8,944 bases of DNA from Verrucomicrobiota bacterium (GTDB lineage: Bacteria; Verrucomicrobiota; Verrucomicrobiia; Limisphaerales; AV2): NCBI GenBank assembly GCA_003218935.1, contig QHPA01000220.1, positions 1-8,944 of the forward strand, written 5' to 3'. Of this stretch, positions 1 through 6,341 are shown piece by piece. The notes below the pieces were generated by a model. That model searched no databases. It was not told the DNA's origin and saw only the letters and a program-made list of their open reading frames with translations. How positions within the stretch are numbered: position 1 is the first letter of the stretch; each line of letters opens with the position of its first letter. The translations under genes and the position numbers were made by a program.

Positions 1-386
1 CAGTTGAGGTCGGTGAATTGCCAGGCCGTGAGTTTGCTCACATAAGTCGCACTCGGTCCGCCCGACGGATCGTTGAATTGATAATTTGCCCAGTCATTGA
101 CTTCCGCCTGCGTCGGAATCGACGCGCCATAGTTCGCGAGGTTGCCATCGACCCCGCTGACGCCGGAGTTTTGGAAATCTCGGGCCATGCTCGCCACGAC
201 CTTTTCCGTCGCCGCTTCCGCGGCCGCGACCGAATCGTAATACTCGTTGTAACGCTGCGTCAGGTTGCCGTTGGTCGTGGTCAAGGCGAGCACGCCGCTC
301 AGCAGCAGAAAAAGGACCCCGGTAAAAACCAGCACCAGCGCCAACGAAAAACCTTCGAGACCCGGTGTGAATGATTTGATTTTCAT
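1..386 (-). CDS. PilX-like minor pilin / pseudopilin, 3' end missing
   Basis: This frame opens at an ATG at 386-384 and stays open for 128 codons to the window edge, so the C-terminus is not visible. The N-terminus (MKIKSFTPGLEGFSLALVLV) has a short basic start, then a Gly-Phe-Ser-Leu junction at residues 12-15 and a hydrophobic segment to about residue 36, followed by a polar region that starts like a pilin helix (TTTNGNLTQRYNEYYDSVAAAEAA). The conserved Glu at +5 of classical prepilins is Leu here. That agrees with the PilX_N-type family, in which the N-terminal motif is looser. It follows a PilV-like and a PilW-like gene on the same strand, which is the V-W-X order of minor pilin operons. 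The inferred role is a minor subunit of a type IV pilus or type II secretion-like fibre. No strong ribosome binding site is seen. The family call is moderate; the coding call is strong. Confidence 0.72.
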   Translation of the reverse strand, partial: MKIKSFTPGLEGFSLALVLVFTGVLFLLLSGVLALTTTNGNLTQRYNEYYDSVAAAEAATEKVVASMARDFQNSGVSGVDGNLANYGASIPTQAEVNDWANYQFNDPSGGPSATYVSKLTAWQFTDLN

Positions 387-447
387 TCCAGTGTGGTGTC
401 CCTAACGCTTCTTTACAATGACACCGACCAAGCGGGAAACAGCAGCG

Positions 448-507
448 CCCCTCACCCTGCCCTCTCCCCATCGGATGGGGAGAGGGTGGCCGAAGGCCGG
501 GTGAGGG
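448..507. repeat. REP-like palindromic repeat, copy 1
   Basis: Two nested stems are visible. The outer arms are CCCTCACCC at 449-457 and GGGTGAGGG at 499-507. The inner arms are a perfect 12-base hairpin, CCCTCTCCCCAT at 460-471 and its complement at 475-486, with a CGG loop. A third small stem, GGCC-GAA-GGCC, lies at 488-498. It occupies the 160-base gap between the PilW-like and PilX-like genes, where it could attenuate or partly terminate transcription or protect mRNA ends. No T-tract follows on either strand, so it is not a classical intrinsic terminator. A related copy is at 6383-6446. The rest of the gap (387-447 and 508-546) shows nothing else. Confidence 0.85.
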
Positions 508-546
508 AAAAGCGCAACGTTGAATGGGTATTTCTGTGACATGACA

Positions 547-1173
547 CTATTGCGAGCGATGGACAATTCGCGTCCGCACCTGGTAGCTTTTGTAATAATT
601 GGTCGGGCCCACCGGCATGTTGGTGGTTCCTCCCAGTTGGGAGTATTGAAGCGTGACCCCGATAACTATGTTGTTCTGGTTGTTGGTCAGGATGTTGCCG
701 AGTGAATCCTCGCCGCTGAACACCAGGTTGTTCGTGATCGCGCTGGCGACCACCAGGGCGTTGGTGGACCCGTTCGTCACGCGTTTAAGCTTCTTGTCCG
801 TGACATCCCAGAAATACCGGGTGAAAACGTTTGTGTCATTGGAAGGGTAAAGTTGGACGGCGCTTCCTTGTTTCAGCGCGCCGTCCGCGACCCTGGTAAA
901 CGAGTAAAGGTCCCCGCTGCCGATGCGGACCATCTTCGCCGACGTGATGTCCGTAACGAGGGGGCTGATCGTTTGTCGAACGGCGGCGCTGGCGCTCACT
1001 TTTGGCTGGGTGATCTGTATCACGCGGACGCCAAATAAATTCGTCGTCAGGACCGCCCCGACCACCATCAGGGAGATCGTTGACGCGATCATCACCTCCA
1101 CCAAAGTAAACGCGATTTGTCCGCGATAACTCCCGGTCGAGCTGGCCGGCTTATGTCGGCTGCGGATGTTCAC
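547..1173 (-). CDS. PilW-like pseudopilin (type IV prepilin N-terminal methylation motif)
   Basis: The product is 208 residues and starts at GTG (1173-1171). It carries a type III prepilin signal: a 21-residue basic leader ending in Ile-Ala, then mature Phe22-Thr-Leu-Val-Glu26 (Glu at +5), then a hydrophobic helix to about residue 47. The residue before the cut is Ala and not the usual Gly, as is common in Verrucomicrobia and Lentisphaerae. The mature part is Asn/Thr-rich with predicted beta character, and a helix at about 58-80 resembles PilW/GspJ-type proteins. Expected processing is by a PilD-type prepilin peptidase at the inner membrane, followed by assembly as a minor pilin or pseudopilin. 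The GTG overlaps the stop of the upstream pilin gene by four bases (GTGA), which indicates translational coupling. Assignment to PilW over GspJ rests on length and gene order only. Confidence 0.85.
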   Translation of the reverse strand: MNIRSRHKPASSTGSYRGQIAFTLVEVMIASTISLMVVGAVLTTNLFGVRVIQITQPKVSASAAVRQTISPLVTDITSAKMVRIGSGDLYSFTRVADGALKQGSAVQLYPSNDTNVFTRYFWDVTDKKLKRVTNGSTNALVVASAITNNLVFSGEDSLGNILTNNQNNIVIGVTLQYSQLGGTTNMPVGPTNYYKSYQVRTRIVHRSQ

Positions 1174-1637
1174 TGGTCAGGCGCGCGATAAGTGATGACC
1201 GTGTTGGTGAATGGTCCGCGCGATAACACGGACCAGACGCAGTCCACGCGCACCATTTTCAGGTTGGTGTAGACGAGGGTTATGGTTGTCGTGTTGGTGG
1301 CGCGGACCGTATTCGTTCCGATCAACGGAATGTCCAGGTTGGTGATGACCACCGGGAAATTAGCCGGCACAACGTCGTCCACGCCGTTCACGTTCGTTGG
1401 GTTATAGCAGAGCGGGTCCCACCTGGCTGCGCGCGTCTGCTCCAGCCGGCGCATGGCCATAAGCTGCGCCGCCGTCGAGCAAGTGGACCATTCGGCCCGC
1501 TGGCCGAACAAGATAAATCCATAAAGAATTCCGCCGATGCTGATGGCGGCAACAGCGATCGAGATCATGGCTTCCGCCAGAGTAAATGCAAGACTGAGTT
1601 GCTTACGGCCTGGTTTGATCGAGCGCCTCAAGTTCAT
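1170..1637 (-). CDS. PilV-like pseudopilin (type IV prepilin N-terminal methylation motif)
   Basis: I chose the ATG at 1637-1635, which gives 155 residues with a normal 17-residue basic leader (MNLRRSIKPGRKQLSLA), then mature Phe18-Thr-Leu-Ala-Glu22 and a hydrophobic helix to about residue 42. The helix continues into a polar part with AAQLMAMRRLEQTRAARWDP, resembling PilV/GspI proteins, which also sit first in PilV-PilW-PilX operons. An upstream in-frame ATG at 1754 would add 39 residues and overlaps the stop of the preceding propeller gene as ATGA. The resulting leader of about 56 residues would be abnormal for a prepilin, so I treat that start as unlikely although the overlap is suggestive. 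No clear Shine-Dalgarno precedes either start. The predicted cleavage site is Ala|Phe and not Gly|Phe. The stop overlaps the start of the next pilin gene. Confidence 0.82.
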   Translation of the reverse strand: MNLRRSIKPGRKQLSLAFTLAEAMISIAVAAISIGGILYGFILFGQRAEWSTCSTAAQLMAMRRLEQTRAARWDPLCYNPTNVNGVDDVVPANFPVVITNLDIPLIGTNTVRATNTTTITLVYTNLKMVRVDCVWSVLSRGPFTNTVITYRAPDQ

Positions 1638-1750
1638 GATTTGCAAGGGTGCAAGGCGTTCGGGCCGTTGCAATCGAATAGTTGACAGCAAGGAGTTTGC
1701 CACGCCGCATCTTATTTCCAACAAATTGGTGCCCTGGCTATTAGGTAAAG

Positions 1751-4138
1751 TCATTCCGGGACATGATTGAGCGTGTAATAGAATGTGTCATGCCAAAGCC
1801 CCCTCCCGGCCGAGCTCCTCACGCCGACCATCCGCACCGCGGTAACGTATCCGGCCCGCCAGCCCTTCAACGAAAGACTCACTCTCATCCGCTCGGCCGA
1901 GAGAGTGGCCTGGGCGACTTCGATTGGTGTTGAACTGTTCTTCCTGCCATCGTGGTCGATCTCCAGCGAACCGTAGCCGCCGGAATATTCGTAGGTGAAC
2001 TGGCTGACCGCATAGTTCTCCGTATTGGTCCCGCTTGCCGCTTCTACGGGTTCCGTAAAAATCAGTTCCAGTCCGTCGCGTTTGGCGTGAACTTCCTTCA
2101 CCTCAAACGGCGTCCGCCCTGTGAACCCCACTCGCTCCAATGAATATTCCATCGGCGCGGCTGTGGACCACGCCCGTTTGCAACCGCCGACATAAAGTTT
2201 GCCGTCCGGCCCCAGCGACAACCGGTTCACCGCGCCCGCGAACCCTTTTGCAAACAGCCACACCGCTCCCTGCCATTCGCCGTTTACTTTCTCCAATGCC
2301 ACACGCATGACGATGCTGTTTTGAAAATCGCCGACGAGCATCTGCCCCGGGAACGGCCCAAGCGGATTGTCCGTGATGACGGCGATGCCGCTGGCCGAGG
2401 GCGCCAGTCTGCGTGGGAACCAGACGGCGGGTGGTTGAAAATTTTTCGGGTGCAGGTAATCGGCTTCCGGCGCGGGGTAACTGGCTGGAAAGCCGTAAAA
2501 TTTCCCTCGCTGTAGGTGGTTCAGTTTGCAGGCCCAAATCCACTCGCCCTGATTGTCGGTCACGAAGACATCCTGAGCGGGTCCAAAGGCCGCCCAGCCG
2601 TTAGGCGCGCGCAGCCCGCTGCAAAAACCCTCCAGCTTATGGTCGTTGGCCGCGATTCGCACACACCATCCGACATAAGGCACATCCCAGCGACCGTGCT
2701 GACCGGTCAGGAACAGATAAAAATCATTGTTGCGATCAACGACGGGCCCGAAGGTGTAGGAGTGATAATTCCCGGTGAAACCCCAGTCGGCATTGATCAC
2801 CTCGTAAAGGTCGGCTTCGCCATTTCCGTCCGTGTCCGTCAATCGCGTCAGCTCACACTTCTGCGCGACATAAATCCGGTCATTGACGACTTTAAGTCCC
2901 AGCGGTTCGTTCAGTCCGCGTGCGAATCGGCGATACGCAGCTCCCGCCACCGGTCCTTGAGCGTTTTGGACGACATACACTTCACCCGGCCAGGTGCAGA
3001 CCGCCAGGTCGCCGTTGCCGAGCCAGTCCATCCCGCCGACCAGCAAATCAATTTCGCGCGGCAACGGGAAGTGTTCGATTCGATAGAATTCATCACCGCT
3101 TTCCCGTCGCGCAGCCGCGGTGTCGCCGGCAAAAACCTTCGCGCGGGGAGCCTTGGAATCCTTCTCGGCGCTGGTCACCGACGACATGTTGGCCGGCGCG
3201 ACGGCCGCTCCGACGATTCGGTTCAACGTTTCGGAAGCGATTCGCTCGGATGAGGCAAGTGTGACGACCTCAAACGCCAGCTCTTTCGTGTGTGGCGGAA
3301 TCCGCAGCCAGGCACGCGACTCCATCCCGACAACGCGATTCGTCTTCACGGCGCTGTCCGGGCCTTTGCCGTCCTTCTCCGTTTGCAACAATACCGGGTA
3401 ATCCACTTCCTGTTGGCTGGGCCACCATTCCAGTGGCCCGTTGCCGCGCAAGATGAGTGTCAGATAACCTGCATTCATTTGCACCGTCATGGCCGATCTC
3501 GAATCGCCCGGTAACCACGCTTTGTTCATCGCGACGTTGGCGAGATAAAACAGGTCTTGGTCGCAGGGGCTGATCTGGAAACGGCGGACGACGGCGGCCA
3601 TATTTCCAATCATTTCCCGTCGGGGAGCTTCAAAAATCTGCACGGCTTTCCCCTCCTCCATTGCCAGTTCGTACATGAGAGTGATCGCGCCGCTCTTGGT
3701 GCTGGTCCCTTTGAAGCGGGCGCTTTCCGGCCTCTGGAATTGGTCCTTCTGCGCTCGCCTGCCGATCCGCCAGGGAAATACGGGCGGATTACCCCAGAGT
3801 GTTTGTCCGTTGAAGTTGCAAAGAAACGGACTTTTCTGCCCGGTGTACGGCGGGCCCAAAAGGTTTAAGCCTGCGCCGGTCCACACGGTATGTGTCCGTA
3901 ATAGATGTGCGTCGAACGCAAGGTGCAAATTCGTCGCCAGCGGAATCACGATGCTGCGCGACGACTCGGCCATCGGCGCGCGCCGGAAGGGTTGATCGAT
4001 TGGATCGCGTTCAGGGTTGGCGACGGCGGCGGCCAGATGACTCTGCCGAAACTGCGCGAGCAAAGCGTAAGCAACCAACGTGCACCACAGTCTGAAGCAA
4101 ACATGCGCCGCGGTATTCAAGGCGCGGCCTATGTTCAT
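1751..4138 (-). CDS. Exported beta-propeller protein of PVC type (sorbosone/glucose dehydrogenase-like fold), no heme motif
   Basis: The 795-residue product begins with a plausible signal peptide: a basic start, a hydrophobic core at about 17-30, and an AAAVA stretch near 36-40 as the cleavage region. Residues about 62-310 form an N-terminal domain containing LAFDAHLLRTHTVWTG, which resembles a domain in verrucomicrobial proteins (perhaps DUF6797; I am not certain). Residues about 350-670 read as a beta-propeller of the L-sorbosone/glucose dehydrogenase-like group, with repeated patterns such as GGMDWLGNGDLAV (368-380), LTDTDGNGEADLYE (433-446, a calcium-loop-like DxDGxGxxD), APNGWAAFGP (511-520), MLVGDF (600-605) and LGPDGKLYVGG (642-652). 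The last 120 or so residues look like an Ig-like domain ending in WHDTFYYTLNHVP, a tail I associate with PVC heme-binding relatives. No CxxCH cytochrome motif is present. Substrate and activity are unknown. It starts 39 bases after the DUF2071 gene, and its stop overlaps a possible start of the pilin gene. Confidence 0.85.
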   Translation of the reverse strand: MNIGRALNTAAHVCFRLWCTLVAYALLAQFRQSHLAAAVANPERDPIDQPFRRAPMAESSRSIVIPLATNLHLAFDAHLLRTHTVWTGAGLNLLGPPYTGQKSPFLCNFNGQTLWGNPPVFPWRIGRRAQKDQFQRPESARFKGTSTKSGAITLMYELAMEEGKAVQIFEAPRREMIGNMAAVVRRFQISPCDQDLFYLANVAMNKAWLPGDSRSAMTVQMNAGYLTLILRGNGPLEWWPSQQEVDYPVLLQTEKDGKGPDSAVKTNRVVGMESRAWLRIPPHTKELAFEVVTLASSERIASETLNRIVGAAVAPANMSSVTSAEKDSKAPRAKVFAGDTAAARRESGDEFYRIEHFPLPREIDLLVGGMDWLGNGDLAVCTWPGEVYVVQNAQGPVAGAAYRRFARGLNEPLGLKVVNDRIYVAQKCELTRLTDTDGNGEADLYEVINADWGFTGNYHSYTFGPVVDRNNDFYLFLTGQHGRWDVPYVGWCVRIAANDHKLEGFCSGLRAPNGWAAFGPAQDVFVTDNQGEWIWACKLNHLQRGKFYGFPASYPAPEADYLHPKNFQPPAVWFPRRLAPSASGIAVITDNPLGPFPGQMLVGDFQNSIVMRVALEKVNGEWQGAVWLFAKGFAGAVNRLSLGPDGKLYVGGCKRAWSTAAPMEYSLERVGFTGRTPFEVKEVHAKRDGLELIFTEPVEAASGTNTENYAVSQFTYEYSGGYGSLEIDHDGRKNSSTPIEVAQATLSAERMRVSLSLKGWRAGYVTAVRMVGVRSSAGRGLWHDTFYYTLNHVPE

Positions 4139-4177
4139 CCAAATCCAGCCACGGTCAACGCTGAACCAATCCGGGAA

Positions 4178-5011
4178 TCAAACATCGAAGAAGACCATCA
4201 ACCGCCTCTTGCGTTCGGGGTAATGTATCCGCTCTGGCCGCCCCATCCAAACATCGCTCACACCCGGCGAATAATTGGCGCCGCTAAAACGGGCGCGGTT
4301 GATCCATTCGCCGGTCGTCGCCAGCAATTCTTCGTTCTGCAACGCAACCTCGACCGGCGTCTGCGGCCAGGGAGGATGCCAGATGCGAAAGCAGCGGCGT
4401 TTGTTCCGGCAACACGTAAACGCGCTGTACCGCTCCAACAGAAAGACGTCGAGCGTTTCATGTTTGCACGGCTGAAACCCGGCGTGTGGCGCGAGCGCCG
4501 CCTGCCAGGAAAACAATTTTGAACCTCCGGCCACCTGAGCTGTTCCCCCGATGATACCGTCTTCCGGGCTGTGCCTGTAAACCAGACGTCCAAATCGGTA
4601 CGGCAAGCCGAAGGTCGGCGGCCCGAGCGGCACGCAGAGCGGGTTCGACAGAAACTCGGCGATGAAATAAATGCCCGACTCGTTTCGATGCCTGACGTAG
4701 GTTCGGACATTGAGAAAACGCGTGCTTGCGATCGGCTTGAACAGCAGTTGCCCCAGCCGCCCGCCGGAGCACGGCCGCAGCCGGCGCATACTGAACGCGA
4801 CGAGACTCACAAACGCTTTGCCATTCCACAAATCGAGTTCAAACGGCACTTCGTTTTGCAGAACTGCCGCGTCCACTTCGTAATGGATGAACAGGGCATG
4901 CGCCCAATCGCCAAAGAATAGCGGTTCAAACGGCGGCGAGAGCAGGTTGTCTCGCCGCGTTTCACGGAGAGCATCGCTGCGCTGGTTTGAGCCATTCATC
5001 AGGCGGGGCAT
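4178..5011 (-). CDS. DUF2071 (YqjF-like) family protein
   Basis: The product is 277 residues, within the usual size for this family of uncharacterised soluble proteins. Family features are visible throughout: FFGDWAHALFIHYEVD at about 32-47, then FELDLWNGKAFVSLVAF at 57-73, the strand pair FLNVRTYVRHR and SGIYFIAEF at 99-120, the LPYRFGRL segment at 136-143, FLLERYSAF at 190-198 and a HPPWP motif at 212-216. The first 25 or so residues are polar and not conserved in appearance, so a start at Met5 (4999) is possible. The ATG at 5011 has GGGAA a few bases upstream and is preferred. It lies 32 bases after the membrane-protein gene and 39 bases before the propeller gene, so co-transcription is likely. 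The biochemical role is unknown; pairing with a GbsR-type regulator suggests a conditionally expressed function. Confidence 0.88.
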   Translation of the reverse strand: MPRLMNGSNQRSDALRETRRDNLLSPPFEPLFFGDWAHALFIHYEVDAAVLQNEVPFELDLWNGKAFVSLVAFSMRRLRPCSGGRLGQLLFKPIASTRFLNVRTYVRHRNESGIYFIAEFLSNPLCVPLGPPTFGLPYRFGRLVYRHSPEDGIIGGTAQVAGGSKLFSWQAALAPHAGFQPCKHETLDVFLLERYSAFTCCRNKRRCFRIWHPPWPQTPVEVALQNEELLATTGEWINRARFSGANYSPGVSDVWMGRPERIHYPERKRRLMVFFDV

Positions 5012-5043
5012 TCATGTTCCCGCCGATCGCGCGGGTTGTCGTT

Positions 5044-5424
5044 TCAAACGCGGAATGCCGCCGTCAAATAAACCGCTGCAAGTCCGCCGTAAGTCAGGAG
5101 CAAAGCCAGGTGAATGAGTGTCCGGTCCAGGCGTCCGCGCCAGTGGCTGCTGCTGTAATTCGGTCCACGCGTAAATGGCAGCCGGTAAATGAAAACGGCT
5201 GTAGTCAGGTAATACCCCAGCCGGTAAAACCAATTGGCCAGATACGGACGGACATCGAAGACGAACACCGCAACGATCAGCCGCAGTATCCAGAATGTGG
5301 CGAGGAAAACGCAGAGCGCGCGGGCCAACGGCTCGCCGGAGGCCATCGCCGGGGCATAGAAAAACGTCAGGCCGCCGAAGCTCAGCAGTGTCAGACCGAT
5401 GAATGTAAAATAGACCCAGAACAA
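5044..5424 (-). CDS. Small hypothetical membrane protein, four predicted transmembrane segments
   Basis: The product is 126 residues from a TTG start (5424-5422) and is strongly hydrophobic. Segments at about 3-23, 32-56, 66-82 and 102-122 are separated by short polar loops, including VFDVRPYLANWFYRLG (55-70) and a basic loop near 84-101. I do not recognise a named family. The open frame continues upstream to a TGA at 5472-5470, and the 14 extra residues (LKRQIRPLSPFVRR) from a CTG at 5466-5464 would make a natural basic N-terminus, so the real start may lie upstream of the TTG. No Shine-Dalgarno is evident for either. It sits between a GbsR/MarR regulator gene and a DUF2071 gene on the same strand, and a near-copy of the regulator's operator lies at 5461-5478. 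A competing frame over the same bases is not hydrophobic or family-like and is rejected. Confidence 0.75.
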   Translation of the reverse strand: MFWVYFTFIGLTLLSFGGLTFFYAPAMASGEPLARALCVFLATFWILRLIVAVFVFDVRPYLANWFYRLGYYLTTAVFIYRLPFTRGPNYSSSHWRGRLDRTLIHLALLLTYGGLAAVYLTAAFRV

Positions 5425-5460
5425 TCGGCGAACGAAGGGTGAGAGCGGTCTTATCTGTCT

Positions 5461-5478
5461 TTTCAGTATTCACAGAAA
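5461..5478. promoter_or_regulatory. Second GbsR/MarR operator-like palindrome
   Basis: The plus strand reads TTTCAGTATTCACAGAAA. The right arm ACAGAAA equals that of the palindrome at the regulator's own promoter, the four-base spacer is the same length, and the left arm differs at one base (TTTCAGT for TTTCTGT). It lies in the 70-base gap between the regulator gene and the membrane-protein gene and covers the possible upstream CTG start. I infer a second binding site for the same regulator, giving control of the downstream genes from an internal promoter or by roadblock. Confidence 0.55.
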
Positions 5479-5494
5479 TGCAGTGCCAAAAAAA

Positions 5495-6028
5495 TTAACG
5501 TCCCAATCGCAATGTTTTCAGGGTCTTGTCGCCGAGCTGGATGAACTTCATCATGGCCTTCGTGGGCCATTGGCGTGCCTGCGCATACCACGAAGTCGTG
5601 GTTTCAAAGAAGTCCCGCAGCGCTTTTAACCGTTCTTCGGTGTAGGCATCCGTTTCCTTGTCCTTGGCCGCTTCAGCGATGCAATCCCGCAACAGCCTCA
5701 GCGTCGGATCGATTTCCCTGCGTTTCCGCTCATCCAGCACGACACGAAACATCTCCCAGACGTCTTTCATTGACTCGAAATGGTCCCGCTTGTCGCCCAT
5801 GATATGAACGAGTTTGACAATCCCCCACCCCTGCAACTCCTTGAGGCTGGTGCTGACGTTGGATCGCGCCACGTTGAGCGTTTCCGCAAGCTGCTCCGCG
5901 TTGAGCGGCTTTTCCGAGAGGTAGAGCAGCGCGTGAATCTGGGCTACCGTCCGATTGATGCCCCAGCGCGTGCCCATTTCCCCCCAGTGGAGAACGAATT
6001 TCTGTTGGACGGGTGACAGGTGTTTCAT
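5495..6028 (-). CDS. GbsR/MarR-family transcriptional regulator
   Basis: The 177-residue product matches the GbsR-type branch of the MarR superfamily over its whole length. It begins with the characteristic LSPVQQKFVLHWGEMGTRWG (4-23) and INRTVAQIHALLYLS (24-38). A winged helix-turn-helix follows at about 28-83, with the LNAEQLAETLNVARSNVSTS recognition-helix region (42-61), ELQGWGIVKLV before the wing, and MGDKRDHFES in the wing. A helical C-terminal dimerisation region follows from about residue 87. In Bacillus GbsR is a choline-sensing repressor of glycine betaine synthesis, but the ligand cannot be inferred here because the neighbours are a membrane protein and DUF2071 and not betaine genes. 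The ATG at 6028 fits the family N-terminus exactly. There is no Shine-Dalgarno, and the palindrome at 6032-6049 ends only three bases before the start, which strongly suggests autorepression. Confidence 0.92.
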   Translation of the reverse strand: MKHLSPVQQKFVLHWGEMGTRWGINRTVAQIHALLYLSEKPLNAEQLAETLNVARSNVSTSLKELQGWGIVKLVHIMGDKRDHFESMKDVWEMFRVVLDERKRREIDPTLRLLRDCIAEAAKDKETDAYTEERLKALRDFFETTTSWYAQARQWPTKAMMKFIQLGDKTLKTLRLGR

Positions 6029-6031
6029 ATA

Positions 6032-6049
6032 TTTCTGTTCTTACAGAAA
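6032..6049. promoter_or_regulatory. Operator-like palindrome at the regulator promoter
   Basis: TTTCTGT-TCTT-ACAGAAA has perfect seven-base arms, eight if the flanking A and T at 6031 and 6050 are counted. It lies directly in front of the regulator start codon and overlaps the likely -10 region. Its size and symmetry suit a dimeric winged-helix repressor. A near-copy is at 5461-5478. The assignment to this regulator is inferred from position. Confidence 0.65.
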
Positions 6050-6074
6050 TTACAGTATAAAATGCTTTTGTCAA
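6047..6074 (-). promoter_or_regulatory. Candidate sigma-70-type promoter of the GbsR/MarR operon
   Basis: On the minus strand a perfect TTGACA (6074-6069) is followed 16 bases later by TAATTT (6052-6047) as a possible -10. An alternative -10, TATACT at 6059-6054, is closer to consensus but only nine bases from that -35. Transcription would begin inside the palindrome at 6032-6049, which gives a very short leader. This fits a repressor-controlled promoter. The choice between the two -10 boxes is uncertain. Confidence 0.45.
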
Positions 6075-6106
6075 CTCGTTTTTCCCGGCCAGAGGAGTCC
6101 GACCGG

Positions 6107-6146
6107 CTCACGTCCAATTTTTGGAGCTGTTCCTTTCCATGAACCG
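6107..6146 (+). repeat. 40-base direct repeat, copy A
   Basis: It begins CTCACGTCCAATT and ends CCATGAACCG. It matches copy B at 6342-6382 with four substitutions or so and one single-base indel. It forms the left flank and left end of palindromic unit 1. The stretch lies outside any convincing gene. Confidence 0.8.
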
Positions 6147-6210
6147 GCGTCTCCATCGGTGCAATCTTTTGTCGCATATGCGACAAAAGTTCGTCGTGAT
6201 CGGTTCATGG
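6137..6210. repeat. Palindromic unit 1 with a 24-base perfect palindrome at its centre
   Basis: The ends are CCATGAACCG (6137-6146) and its exact complement CGGTTCATGG (6201-6210). The interior holds a perfect loop-free 24-base palindrome at 6166-6189, whose half is CTTTTGTCGCAT. It is the first of three units with the same ends. No coding function is seen. It could be a mobile palindromic element, a structured RNA or a protein binding site. Confidence 0.8.
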
Positions 6211-6244
6211 TTCGGATGCGCGATGGTGAGGTCGTGGGAGCTCT

Positions 6245-6335
6245 CCATGAACCGGGTGGGGCGAGACTCCGTCGAGCCCTGATCTCCAATGGATACAAAT
6301 TAGGGCTCGACGGAGTCTCGCCCCACCGTTCATGG
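6245..6335. repeat. Palindromic unit 2, long hairpin with 26-base perfect stem
   Basis: The arms at 6255-6280 and 6302-6327 are perfectly complementary over 26 bases (beginning GGTGGGGCGAGA on the left), with a 21-base loop. Beyond a small bulge the pairing continues into CCATGAAC at 6245-6252 and GTTCATGG at 6328-6335, so the whole element is a hairpin of about 34 pairs. No T-tract follows on either side, so it is not a simple terminator. It shares its ends with units 1 and 3. Confidence 0.88.
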
Positions 6336-6341
6336 CCCCAA

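Noticed and set aside
448..507. Intrinsic terminator after the PilW-like gene
   Set aside because: The hairpin is strong but no T-run follows on either strand, and a related copy occurs elsewhere in a repeat island, so a dispersed repeat explains it better.
533..545. Third operator for the GbsR-type regulator (TTTCTGT before the PilX-like gene)
   Set aside because: Only one half-site is present; the expected ACAGAAA after four bases is missing.
2516..3253. Plus-strand open frame of 245 codons
   Set aside because: It lies wholly inside the propeller gene on the opposite strand, and its product is Arg-rich and low in recognisable motifs, as expected of an antisense shadow in GC-rich DNA.
3905..4522. 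Plus-strand open frame of 205 codons
   Set aside because: It is antisense to the start of the propeller gene and the end of the DUF2071 gene, both of which have clear family signals.
5012..5473. Minus-strand frame of 153 codons over the membrane-protein gene
   Set aside because: It begins with an ATG but gives a non-hydrophobic Arg/Leu/Pro-rich product without motifs, while the overlapping frame gives regular transmembrane segments.
6166..6189. dif-type or attC-type recombination site
   Set aside because: A dif site is an imperfect 28-base site with a six-base centre and an attC site has characteristic R boxes. This is a perfect palindrome with neither feature, and no recombinase gene is nearby.
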